Of a DNA stretch of 64,000 nt, positions 25,011 to 35,000 are shown one piece after another. A program made the translations under genes and the position numbers. This stretch comes from an uncultured Bacteroidaceae bacterium (lineage in GTDB: Bacteria > Bacteroidota > Bacteroidia > Bacteroidales > Bacteroidaceae). The first letter of the stretch is position 1. Every line of letters starts with the position of its first letter. Below the pieces are notes generated by a model, which searched no databases, was not told the DNA's origin, and saw nothing but the letters and a program-made list of their open reading frames with translations. The stretch covers positions 1 through 64,000 of the forward strand of contig CAKRYD010000003.1 of the NCBI GenBank assembly GCA_934426255.1, in the 5' to 3' direction.

Positions 25011-26036
25011 ATGAAGAAGTATCATCTACTTGCAATGGCAGTATTTGCAATGGCTGCCATGTTTACATCATGCGACAATGATAACGAGGCTGTCGTCACA
25101 CCGACCCCGGAACAGCCTTTTGTCATCTCGGCTTCACTGGGCAACAGCAACACACGTGCCACCATTGAATACGGCAATCAGGACATCAGCAAAGGCGAAC
25201 TGTTTCGCTGGAACACAGATGATGACTTTTCTGTATTGGTTGAAAACGGCAACGACACCGAATTGCACCAGTTCAAGTTCACCTCGTTCGCCACACCGAA
25301 TGTGCCGTCAGGCGCAGCCACATTCACATGTCAGGACATCATTGGGCTGCATGCCGAGAAGGCGACAGCCATCTATCCCGCAACCGACACGAAGCCCGAA
25401 GACAATACATTCACCTTTACCTGCGCCACCGAAAGGGAACAGATCGGCACTACACTCGGAAACTTCGGTAAAGACATGCCCTTGTATGCCTATACCGACA
25501 AACTCGCTTCCGAGGGGAAACTCAGCTTCGAGCATCTTTCGGCACTGCTACGCTTCAGCATCACGAATATCGGGCCCTCTGATTGCACCGTCAAAAGCAT
25601 CAAAGTGGAAGCAAACACCTCGGTATTCGGCACAAAAGGCGCCATCAAATCAACCGCTCCGGGGAGCAAACCTACAATCACTTATGAACTGAACGGAAGC
25701 AAATCCACAGCCATTACAACCGATGCAACTCTTAAGAAAGGCGAGACAATAGACCTTTACACAACCATCCTACCCTGCATGGGCTTGAAAGGAATCGGCA
25801 CTAACGCACAACTGACATTCACATTATCCACCCTACGCAACGGGCAGGAAGACACACAAAGCTTCCAATTGGACGGCGGAAAAATCAATACAGGCGACGG
25901 CAGCACATGGGAAGCCGGCAAACGTTACCGCTTCAAAATCAATTCAGGGTACAAGGAACTGACCGTAGGAAGCCCCACTATTGCAGATTGGAGCAATGGA
26001 ACCGAACTCACAGGTGGCGAAGCGACAGCAGAATAG
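25011..26036 (+). CDS. Fimbrillin-family lipoprotein (first subunit)
   Basis: A 341-residue fimbrillin-like (Mfa1/FimA superfamily, PF13149-like) lipoprotein. The start at ATG 25011 gives MKKYHLLAMAVF with a lipobox FTSC, Cys21. A Thr-Arg motif lies at residues 48-49 (NSNTRATIEYG), where P. gingivalis FimA and Mfa1 are cut by Arg-specific protease. Further segments TTLGNFGKDMPLYAYTDKL, KLSFEHLSALLRFSI, and TYRFKI-like KRYRFKINSG near the C-terminus are typical of this fold. Probably a shell or anchor subunit of a type V pilus; which role is unknown. Follows the small gene after 11 bp. Confidence 0.85.
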   Translation: MKKYHLLAMAVFAMAAMFTSCDNDNEAVVTPTPEQPFVISASLGNSNTRATIEYGNQDISKGELFRWNTDDDFSVLVENGNDTELHQFKFTSFATPNVPSGAATFTCQDIIGLHAEKATAIYPATDTKPEDNTFTFTCATEREQIGTTLGNFGKDMPLYAYTDKLASEGKLSFEHLSALLRFSITNIGPSDCTVKSIKVEANTSVFGTKGAIKSTAPGSKPTITYELNGSKSTAITTDATLKKGETIDLYTTILPCMGLKGIGTNAQLTFTLSTLRNGQEDTQSFQLDGGKINTGDGSTWEAGKRYRFKINSGYKELTVGSPTIADWSNGTELTGGEATAE

Positions 26037-26051
26037 CACAACAACTTACAC

Positions 26052-27026
26052 ATGAGTTTTTTCAAAACACTGTCCACAACAGCCATTGCGTTACTTGTGG
26101 CTGCTTGCTCTGGAAATGAAGAAACAGCAGTCAGCAACTTCCCTTCAGATAGAGTCGTACGCATCTGTGCTGGGATAAACAATTCCTATACAAGAGGGTT
26201 CTACACAACAGACAACCTTCAGGAATTCAGTATCAGTATCGTCAACACAAACAATGGGAACTACAACTACGACAACATCAAAGTCACAGGCAGCAATAGC
26301 ACTGAATGGAATACCCAGACTGTCATGCTGTGGCAAAACGGTAAGCAAAAGGTTGACATCATTGCCTATGCGCCCTATCAGACAGGAACTGCCATCACCG
26401 GCAATACAACCCTCGAAGCTGGTGTACAAGCCACGCAAACCAAAGATGATAACAGTTCTGATTTTCTATTATACGTCAGCAAGGGATTTACTCCTTCATC
26501 GGATTTGAATGCCGACAAGGAATTAGAAATACCTCTCTCCCATGCATTCAGCAAACTGACTGTCAGCATCAGTTTGGGCAACGCGTACAATGTGTCAAGC
26601 CTTACCGACACCAATCCCATAACAGGATTGACGATAAAAGGTACTATCATTACCGGCGTATGCAACTTGACAGCCGACAAGCCTCAGTTCATCGCCAAAG
26701 CCTCCGAAAGCGCAACCAACGTAATGCCTTACGAAATTGCATACGCAAAGCCCTCCGGCATCTTAGACAATGCCGGAGCCACTTACGAATGCATCCTCGT
26801 GCCACAAAGGATCTACGCCTATGACCTAAGCGTCAGTTTCGTTGTTGATGGCACTACCTACCATTGGAAAGTGCCGGAAGAAATAGACTTTGAACCGGGC
26901 ATGAACTATGACCTGTCCATCAAAGCCGGGAATAATTCAATTACAAGCGGCACCATGTCTGCAAAGCCATGGAAAGACCCGGCATTGGGAACAGATTACC
27001 ACGAGATACAAACCGAATACAAGTAA
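26052..27026 (+). CDS. Fimbrillin-family lipoprotein, stalk-type copy A1
   Basis: A 324-residue lipoprotein (lipobox VAAC, Cys19) with the Thr-Arg motif at residues 47-48 (NSYTRGFYTTD). It is a close relative of the product of 28898-29866: both have the segments SNFP/NNFPDD, YDNIKVTGSN, TEW and VMLWQN, PFSHAFSKL-like SHAFSKLTVSISLG, and MNYDLSIKAGN/SYNLPLTAGN. Likely a fimbrial subunit. Adjoins the preceding gene with 15 bp and the following with 12 bp. Confidence 0.85.
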   Translation: MSFFKTLSTTAIALLVAACSGNEETAVSNFPSDRVVRICAGINNSYTRGFYTTDNLQEFSISIVNTNNGNYNYDNIKVTGSNSTEWNTQTVMLWQNGKQKVDIIAYAPYQTGTAITGNTTLEAGVQATQTKDDNSSDFLLYVSKGFTPSSDLNADKELEIPLSHAFSKLTVSISLGNAYNVSSLTDTNPITGLTIKGTIITGVCNLTADKPQFIAKASESATNVMPYEIAYAKPSGILDNAGATYECILVPQRIYAYDLSVSFVVDGTTYHWKVPEEIDFEPGMNYDLSIKAGNNSITSGTMSAKPWKDPALGTDYHEIQTEYK

Positions 27027-27038
27027 AGCCTAACGACC

Positions 27039-28862
27039 ATGAAAATGAAATCACTCATATTTGCCATCATCACTATGGCTCTATTCCTCATGGCCGCTTG
27101 CGCTGCAGACAACGATAAACCCACGGCCAATCAGACTATCAAGATAAACGCCACCATCGGTAGTAACCTCCAGACACGCACCACTCCATTAGGCACATCT
27201 GAAGAACAAGCCGGATTTGTCCAAGAAGATATCATCGAAGTCATTAAATACAATTGGCAAGCAGCAGGCACATCCATACAATACCAATTTAACGGCACTT
27301 CATGGGAAAGTATCAACGGTTCCGGCCACATTCATTCGTCCGATGCTGAATACTTCAGAGCTTTCTACCCCGTTGTCAATGGCAATACATACGACAAAGC
27401 CCTGCTGCCCACCGACCAAAACACGGAAGAATGCATTCGCAATGCCGATTTCATGCGGGCGGAAGGCAACAACTACGCAGATGAAGACAATACGCTTTCC
27501 CTTAGCTTCAACCGCAAAATGGCACTTGTCAGAATCAAGATAGCCGGCTATGGCAACGAGCTCGACCCAGTAACCGACAAGATCACCGACTTGACGGTCT
27601 ATTCACCTGCCGCAGGGTTCTCATCTGATCCCGACAATGCGGGAACAAACCAACCCGCAGCCATCAAGCCTTACATAGAAGACGCTTCAGGCCAACACCA
27701 GACAAGCACCGGCAATGGAAACATCGGTTATCGCTACTCAGCCTTGATATCGCCTGTAGCCCCCCAACCATCCGATGCTCCTTTCAAATTCATAGAACTG
27801 ACTTTGCAACATGATACCGAGGTCAAGACTATGAGTGTGATGCTTGATAAATATCCTTGGGGCGAAGGCTATATCTATGAATTTGAGTTGATCATAGGTA
27901 ACGATGCCGTAAAAATAGCCAAAGCCACAGTCAATGAATGGAAAAGCAGCGGTATCCAACATGATGGAAATGCACATGAAGCCGTATTGGATGTAACGGG
28001 AATGACTGCTGATGACTTCACCGACAATCTGCTTAAAGAATACTGCATAGACAGCCGTCTGGCACTAAAAGGCGCTTTCGGCACCAATAGCGACAAATAC
28101 AACAGCGATGGTGTATTGGCCTTTGCCAAAGTTGCCCGATTCGTACGGACCAATCCTGTCAAATACATCGATTTCAGCCAAACGACCGGCATATCATCCC
28201 TATCGAAAAAAGCGACCTATTTGGACAGCGAAGGTAATGAGCAGACCATCAACCTTACTTTTATGCCCGGTATTAGCAGTCCGTTGGAAGAAGTCCATCT
28301 GCCTACTACCGTCACCAACATTTATTGGGCTTTCTACAATTGTGAAAATCTCAAAAAGGTAACAGGCACAGAACAGATAGAACCGGGAGCAAATGGTTCC
28401 AACGTTGAAGGAGCCTTTAGCAACTGCAACTTAGACGAAATTCCTAATATGCCAAAGGTCAACATATTAAATAGCCTATTTTATGGTACCAGATTCAAGT
28501 TCACGACTTTTGAAAGCAACTACTTCACTGAAATCATAGACTTCAGTCAATACTACAACTTAACAATTATCAAGTTGCCCAACGCAACAACATTGCACAA
28601 TCAATGTCTTGAAATCTCAAGAGGCATTCAAGAACTTCACCTCACGGCCAAAGCTTTCGAAGAAGTAGATAATGAACCGTTCTCCTTTTTAAGGAACGCT
28701 GCAGCAATACTCTACCTGAACGCATCGCAGGAAAGCAGAATAACGACAGACGGAACTTCTTCCTGCATCTGGAAGCCTGTAGACAATTCCGCCACCACTG
28801 TCGATCTCGCAGATTTCACAAAAGTCATCTGTGGAGACAAAGTTGTTTACAACCGTGAATGA
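27039..28862 (+). CDS. Fimbrillin-like lipoprotein with C-terminal LRR-like domain, tip-type copy B1
   Basis: A 607-residue lipoprotein (lipobox MAAC, Cys21) with the Thr-Arg motif at 46-47 (LQTRTTPLG). The N-terminal half is fimbrillin-like (MALVRIKIAGYGNELDPVTDKI, ITDLTVYSP), then a bridge (LDVTGMTADDFTDNLL...) and a C-terminal leucine-rich, BspA-like region (about 370-590: LEEVHLPTTVTNIYWAFYNC, LKKVTG, IIDFSQYYNLTIIKLPNATTL). A large C-terminal adhesive domain is expected of a fimbrial tip subunit. It is paralogous to 29879-31777. Confidence 0.8.
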   Translation: MKMKSLIFAIITMALFLMAACAADNDKPTANQTIKINATIGSNLQTRTTPLGTSEEQAGFVQEDIIEVIKYNWQAAGTSIQYQFNGTSWESINGSGHIHSSDAEYFRAFYPVVNGNTYDKALLPTDQNTEECIRNADFMRAEGNNYADEDNTLSLSFNRKMALVRIKIAGYGNELDPVTDKITDLTVYSPAAGFSSDPDNAGTNQPAAIKPYIEDASGQHQTSTGNGNIGYRYSALISPVAPQPSDAPFKFIELTLQHDTEVKTMSVMLDKYPWGEGYIYEFELIIGNDAVKIAKATVNEWKSSGIQHDGNAHEAVLDVTGMTADDFTDNLLKEYCIDSRLALKGAFGTNSDKYNSDGVLAFAKVARFVRTNPVKYIDFSQTTGISSLSKKATYLDSEGNEQTINLTFMPGISSPLEEVHLPTTVTNIYWAFYNCENLKKVTGTEQIEPGANGSNVEGAFSNCNLDEIPNMPKVNILNSLFYGTRFKFTTFESNYFTEIIDFSQYYNLTIIKLPNATTLHNQCLEISRGIQELHLTAKAFEEVDNEPFSFLRNAAAILYLNASQESRITTDGTSSCIWKPVDNSATTVDLADFTKVICGDKVVYNRE

Positions 28863-28897
28863 TTACCATTAACCAATTAATATAAGATATAACTACA

Positions 28898-29866
28898 ATG
28901 AACCCAATCAGACTTTTATGCACGACAACCGTTGCCTTTCTCATGGTCGCCTGTTCCAACCATGATGAAACAGAAGTCAACAACTTTCCCGACGACGGGA
29001 TTGTTCGCATCAGCACTAATGTCAACGAGCTGAACACACGTGGCTTTCATACCACCAATGACTTAAACGAGTTCGGCATCAGCATCTCTAACAGTAAGAA
29101 TTCTTACTACAGTTACGACAACATCAAGGTGACCGGCAGCAACGCCACCGAATGGACAACGGAGTCTGTCATGCTGTGGCAAAACAGCACGCAGCCGGTA
29201 GACATCGTTGCCTATACGCCCTATATGACAGGAGCATTAAACGGCACCTTGGAAGCCGGCGTACAAGCGGCACAGACCAAAGACGACAAAAGCTCGGATG
29301 TGCTTTTATCCGTTCAAAAAGGCTTTGTTCCCGGCAGCGGCCTTAACAGTGACAAAAAGCTCGAAATACCCTTTTCGCATGCGTTCAGCAAGCTCGTCAT
29401 CAGCATAACACTCGGAACAGAGTTCAACGCCAATGGCAAGAACATCTCTTCAACCAATCCGATAAGCAACCTCGCAATAAGCGGAACTGTCATAAAAGGC
29501 ATTTGCGACCTAACGGCCGATGCACCGGCTTTCGAAGCCAAAGCAGGTGAAAAAGCTACCGACATCATTCCCTACGAGACAGGCTATACGCCACCGGCCG
29601 ATGACAAAGGGCACGGCATAGGCACCTACGAGTGCATTATTGTGCCACAGCAAATCGCGGCAAACCAGCTCAGAATCAGCTTTACCATCAACGGTTCGGA
29701 ATATACCTGGCTATCAGAACAGGCTGCCCTGCTCGAACCGGGAACAAGTTACAACCTTCCGCTCACAGCAGGAAACGAAGTGATTACAGCCAATAAATTG
29801 ACTATCGGCCCATGGTATGACAATCGTACTTCTGACGCTCAAACCGAATATCAAGCTAACAAGTAA
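28898..29866 (+). CDS. Fimbrillin-family lipoprotein, stalk-type copy A2
   Basis: A 322-residue lipoprotein (lipobox MVAC, Cys19) with Thr-Arg at 47-48 (ELNTRGFHTTND). It is the duplicate of 26052-27026, with the same order of segments (YDNIKVTGSNATEW, VMLWQNSTQPVDIVAY, LEAGVQAAQTKDDKSSD, HAFSKLVISITLG, PYETGYTPP). The divergence between the copies is considerable, so the duplication is not recent. Preceded by 35 bp of AT-rich sequence after copy B1. Confidence 0.85.
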   Translation: MNPIRLLCTTTVAFLMVACSNHDETEVNNFPDDGIVRISTNVNELNTRGFHTTNDLNEFGISISNSKNSYYSYDNIKVTGSNATEWTTESVMLWQNSTQPVDIVAYTPYMTGALNGTLEAGVQAAQTKDDKSSDVLLSVQKGFVPGSGLNSDKKLEIPFSHAFSKLVISITLGTEFNANGKNISSTNPISNLAISGTVIKGICDLTADAPAFEAKAGEKATDIIPYETGYTPPADDKGHGIGTYECIIVPQQIAANQLRISFTINGSEYTWLSEQAALLEPGTSYNLPLTAGNEVITANKLTIGPWYDNRTSDAQTEYQANK

Positions 29867-29878
29867 GCACCTGAAGCC

Positions 29879-31777
29879 ATGAATACATTCAAATATTTTA
29901 TTTGCGCCATCATAGCTGTCTTGTCATTGGCAGCCTGCTCTTCCGACAACGAGATGACGGCAACAGATGGAAACGTCATTAAAATCAATGCTTCTATCGG
30001 GAAAAGCCTTTTTACACGTACCAATCCGTTGGCAACAAGCCGTGAAGAGCAGCAACAATTCTCCAACGGTGACATCATCAACGTGCTTACGGGAACAGGC
30101 TCTCTGCTATACGCAAAAGCATCCGCGCAATACCAATACAACGGTTCTTCCTGGTCGCCTCTTGGCGGCAAATACCTGGTATCACCGGGCTCGGCATACA
30201 ATTACTGGGGCTATTACCCCGTAAACGACTCGACATCAATGACCATGGGTATGCTCACCATCGACCAAAGCACATTGGAAGGTCTCCAAAGTGCCGACTA
30301 TATGAGAGCATCTACTAATGCCAAAGCTCAGGCTGACAACAGCGTCGACCTCTCATTCGAACGGACAAGAACCCTTATCAAAGTCAAGATAGCCGGCTAT
30401 GGCAGCGAACTTGATGCAAGCACAGACAAGATTACCAACCTGACCATATTTTCCCCGTCATCCGGTTACCCTAATATGAATGCGACTAATCCGAATATAA
30501 TGTACAAAACACGTCCCATCGTGCCGTATATTCAGGATGCTGACGGCCAATACCAGCCCAAAGGAAGTGAGGGAGGAGTAGGTTATTGCTACACAGCCTT
30601 GATAGCACCTAAATACAAAGAAGCTGAAAAACTGATAGAACTTACACTTCGTCATGGCAACGAATCCAAGACAATGGCTGTCTATTTTGATTGCGATTTC
30701 ACCAATAGCGTCCTTTACACCTTCGACCTCATTGTAGGGAACGATGAGGTCAAAGTGGCCAACGTCACTGTCAGTGATTGGACCGAACAGGACATTACGG
30801 GCGGCAAGGCCGGCACCGTACTGGATGTTACCGGCAAGACGGCAGAAGACCTGACAGACGAGCTTCTTTCGCAATACTGTGAAAACAACCGTTTGATTGT
30901 GAAGGGCGAATTCGGTACAGGAAGCGAGCCTTACAACAATGAAGGCATACTGGCTTTCGCGAAAATAGCCAAGTATATCCGGAACACAGCCAATAATGTC
31001 AAATACTTCGACTTCAGCCAAACTACAGGTATCAATTCGATTTCCAATGCCGTAACCTATGAGGACAGCGACGGAAAAGAACAAAAAGCGAATTTGAGTT
31101 TCTATGCCAGTTATTTGGTTGAAGCCAACCTGCCATCGACTGTCACTAATATCAGCAATGCGTTTGCTCATTGCCCCCAACTCAAAAAAGTGACCGGAGT
31201 GGAGCACATTGAACCGGGCGACAACAACGAAAACATCCAGAAAGCCTTCTACCACTGCAGTTCTCTTACCGATTGGCCTTATATGCCAAAAGTGCATGTC
31301 ATAGATGGACAATTTGATTACACAAAAAGCAATGAATCAATCATTGAAGTCGACGACTATACCGAAATACGCAAATTTGGAGAAATAAATGCTACTACAG
31401 TCAAACTGCCGGCAGCTACAACTCTGCGACTAAACTCCTTGGGGAAATTTTATAACTTGACAGACCTTTATCTCACTGCAGAAACGTTCGATGTGGTAGA
31501 AACAAAATACTTTGAGATAAACAAGATCTATCACAGTCCATTCAAAATCTATGAGACAAAGACTGGAGCAAACAGTATGAAAAATGAATGCTTCGACCCG
31601 GAAAACGTAACCCTTCACCTGAATGCGACGCAAAAGGATAAAGTAACCGTCACCACCGACACCGAGGGTAACTCCACATGTAGCTGGAAGCCCATAGACA
31701 GCATGGAATATTCTGTATACCTCACGGATTTCAAACAGGTAATCTGCGGAGAGGATATTGTATATACCCACCCATAA
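29879..31777 (+). CDS. Fimbrillin-like lipoprotein with C-terminal LRR-like domain, tip-type copy B2
   Basis: A 632-residue lipoprotein (lipobox LAAC, Cys20) with Thr-Arg at 46-47 (LFTRTNPLAT). It is the duplicate of 27039-28862: IKINASIGKS, VKIAGYGSELDASTDKI, LDVTGKTAEDLTDELLSQYC, DFSQTTGINSIS, LVEANLPSTVTNISNAFAHC and the terminal KQVICGEDIVYTHP match KVICGDKVVYNRE. Predicted tip adhesin partner of copy A2. It ends the fimbrial operon, with a terminator 25 bp downstream. Confidence 0.8.
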   Translation: MNTFKYFICAIIAVLSLAACSSDNEMTATDGNVIKINASIGKSLFTRTNPLATSREEQQQFSNGDIINVLTGTGSLLYAKASAQYQYNGSSWSPLGGKYLVSPGSAYNYWGYYPVNDSTSMTMGMLTIDQSTLEGLQSADYMRASTNAKAQADNSVDLSFERTRTLIKVKIAGYGSELDASTDKITNLTIFSPSSGYPNMNATNPNIMYKTRPIVPYIQDADGQYQPKGSEGGVGYCYTALIAPKYKEAEKLIELTLRHGNESKTMAVYFDCDFTNSVLYTFDLIVGNDEVKVANVTVSDWTEQDITGGKAGTVLDVTGKTAEDLTDELLSQYCENNRLIVKGEFGTGSEPYNNEGILAFAKIAKYIRNTANNVKYFDFSQTTGINSISNAVTYEDSDGKEQKANLSFYASYLVEANLPSTVTNISNAFAHCPQLKKVTGVEHIEPGDNNENIQKAFYHCSSLTDWPYMPKVHVIDGQFDYTKSNESIIEVDDYTEIRKFGEINATTVKLPAATTLRLNSLGKFYNLTDLYLTAETFDVVETKYFEINKIYHSPFKIYETKTGANSMKNECFDPENVTLHLNATQKDKVTVTTDTEGNSTCSWKPIDSMEYSVYLTDFKQVICGEDIVYTHP

Positions 31778-31801
31778 GGCCTGAAGACTTTTCTGCCAAT
31801 T

Positions 31802-31853
31802 AATGATTGCGCCATACGACTAAGTAACAAATGCCGTATGACGCAATTATTTT
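31802..31853 (+). terminator. Terminator of the fimbrillin operon
   Basis: Long stem AATGATTGCGCCATACG / CGTATGACGCAATTATT (31802-31818, 31835-31851) with one G-T pair and one mismatch, followed by TTTT. Confidence 0.8.
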
Positions 31854-31965
31854 AACAACACAGCACTAACGATCGCATCATGCAGGCTGCGGCAAATCGC
31901 GCACATTTAAACTTCATTGTCATTTTTTATAGGGGGGGGTAAATCATCTTCCTATACAAAAACGT

Positions 31966-31973
31966 TATCTTTG
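31966..31973 (+). promoter_or_regulatory. -7 promoter box of the 1520-residue surface protein, with G8 tract upstream
   Basis: TATCTTTG about 64 bp before the ATG at 32037. A run of eight G (31932-31939) lies about 27 bp upstream of the -7 box, near the expected -35 to -40 position. Confidence 0.6.
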
Positions 31974-32036
31974 CAATTGTACACAAAGATATTTACTGAA
32001 AAGACTTCTTGAATATTTCACTCTAAACAAAATCAT

Positions 32037-35000
32037 ATGAAGAAATTATTTTTTACATTAGGCTTGGCTCTTCTCGGCATTCTGATGCCAAGGATAAGCC
32101 TGGCGGATGACAACATCCCCAAAGCAGACATCCTGGATGTTGTGTTCAACGATGACGGCACGGCCTACGACGCCTCGCCGATGGACAACAAAGTAGAAGT
32201 CATTGGCAAAGAAATGATGACAACCTACTACAACGAGAACTACAAGCGTGTAGTCCCCAGACTATCCAACCCGTGGAGCGGCAACGGAGCAACCTACTAC
32301 AAGGTAGATTACGAAAACAACCAGGCATTCAAGGATGCCATTGCCAACGGACATACACTTGAGCTCCTCGTCATGGCCGACTACACCATCGGAAGCCTTC
32401 CCGATGCAGAATGCAAACCGTTCTCCTCACATCAGAGCGGAGGTACAGGACTGATGGTAGCCAAGACAAACAAAAGTGCCAACGGTACCAACGATTTTGC
32501 GTTCCTTCCTCACACAGGAGGCTCCTACCGCTGGGTACTTTCCGGTGTACATCCCGAACCGGGTATCTACTACCACGTGGTGGGTGTATACAATAAGGAA
32601 GAAGGCAAAGGCTACATTTATGTCAACGGTGAACTGAAAGGTACTGCAGATACTCCGGGCGACTTCCAGTTTGCTTCTGCAGGAAATGTCTGGTTCGGCA
32701 TCGGTGCCGACCCGAACGGTGCAACCGGCAACACGGCATGGAACGGAGAAGTGGCCATCGCCCGCATCTACGATACCCCGTTGAAGGCCGACCAGATTGC
32801 CGCACTTTACAAACAGGTGGAAGTAAACCGCCCCGACTACCGTCAGCTTCTGAAGAACAGCTTAGACAGCATCAACGCCATCGGAGACACATTCCCCGAG
32901 GGAACGAATCCCGGTTACTACACGGCTGAAGCACTCTCCCAGTACAAAACAGCCTATGACGACATTGCACTGAAAGCACTCAACGCCATAGAAGGCAGTG
33001 TTTCCGATGACGAATACATCACACTTCGCACAGACTTATTGAATGCATACAACGCCATTCACGAGCATGCCAACCCAATAAGCAACGGTTATTACTACTT
33101 CATCAATGCCTACCCCACATTCAAGCAGCAGCAGGGAGTTGACAAGGCCATGTGCATCAATGCCGACAAGGAACTGTCGTGGGATACATTCAACAGCCAA
33201 TCGGCACTGCAGCTCTTCAAAGTTACAAAACTCGAAGACGGCAACTACAGCATCCAGAACACGGCAAGCGGCGAATATATCAACACCATCGCAGGCAAGA
33301 GCTCACTCGTTCCCATGTCTGCAACACAGGAAACACCACAAACATTCACCTTATTGCATTCAGGCGAATGGAACATAGCAAACACGAAAAACACAGAAGC
33401 CTATCACACCTTAGACCATAAAGGAGGAGCCGGAACAGACGGACGCATAGTCACATGGAGTGCCGGTGTAGAAACGGGCTCTGCATGGTATTTGCATGCG
33501 ATAACCGACCAAGCTTTGATTGACAAACTTCTGGCTTCAGGACCGAAACAAGTAATGGCCAACAAATTGAAGAAAGCCATCGAAAATACCGCGGCTTCTC
33601 GTCTGAAAGCCGACGACTACACGGCACTCATCACTTCGGCCGGCCAGATTGCCAGCAACTCGAAAGCCCAGGATGGCAGCCTGGCCAACCTCATCGATGG
33701 CAACACCGAAACCATCTTCCACTCTGAATGGAATGCAATCATGGCCGATGCCAACACTTCTGAAGGAATTGGTTGGCACAACCTGCAGATAACACTCGGC
33801 AAGGAAATCAGCAAGATGAAGTTCCACTTCAACGGACGCAACAACAGCAGTGGTTGGCACGACAACCCGACCCACATCACCCTTTACGGCACCAACGACG
33901 ATGCCCTCGGTACAAGCACAGCCAGTGCAGACTCGCTGCAATGGACCGAAATTGTTGATATGAAAAAAGACGCATACGGATTTCCGGGCAACGAAAATGC
34001 CGTTTCCTACAACTCACCTGTCATCGACCTCAAAGGCAGCTACAAGTATCTGCGATTCGTGGTGAAGCATGTATCCACCATGGACGGAGGAAACCGCAAA
34101 ACAGCATTCGCAGTGCCTTCAATCACAGGTGTAACATTCAACTTCAGCGAGTTCCAGGTATATGATGGTAATCCCGCAGAAACGTCAGAATACTTCAAGG
34201 TAACCGGTATGAAAGAGGCCTGCGATGCCTATGACAAACTCGTGGCTGAAGCACAGGAGAAGATAACCAACCTGACAGTGACAGAAGCAGACATTGAAGC
34301 CATCACCGCAGCCGCCAAAGCCATCGAAGACCTCTACGTTGACCGTGACGTATTCGACAACAAACTGGCAGAGCTGACCACTAAGGCTAACAAGATTTAT
34401 GATACGGCTACAGGTTCTCAAATCACACTCATCACCAATGCAGCCCAGTTCAGCAGTAACAACAGCAGTCCCCGGAATTTTTCAAGTTTCGAGCATCTGA
34501 TTGACGGTGTGCTTGATTATCATAACTGTTTCCACTCTTTCTGGGGCACAGAGATGCAGAGAGCAGACATCACAGCAGATGAATGGATTGCGACGATGAA
34601 CGGAGAGGCAGATGCCATACACACAGGAACCGGCTATCACAACCTGCAAGTAAAATTGGACGAACCAATCAAAAACTTCTGGTTTGAATATATAGGGCGA
34701 ACCGGAACAAGCTATGTCGACAACCCGACCGACATAGAAGTCTATGTGACCAATGACGATGAGCTGGGTGCAACAACCGACCAGGCCGACATCGACAAGT
34801 GGACGCTGTTGACTAAGCTGACCGAAGGATTCCCGGGAGCAGAACAGGGCGCACGATATGTTTCACCCGAGCTGAAGCTCGAAAGCGGCGAAACATTCAA
34901 ATATGTTCGCTTCGTCATCAAGAACACAGCCATGGCAGGCACCAAAGCAGCACGCACATTCAACAATCCGGATGTTACCGGCATTACATGGAACGTTGGT

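Noticed and set aside
25030..25692. 220-codon frame inside the first fimbrillin gene
   Set aside because: It is an alternate frame of the fimbrillin coding region, rich in Ser, Pro and Arg, without family support.
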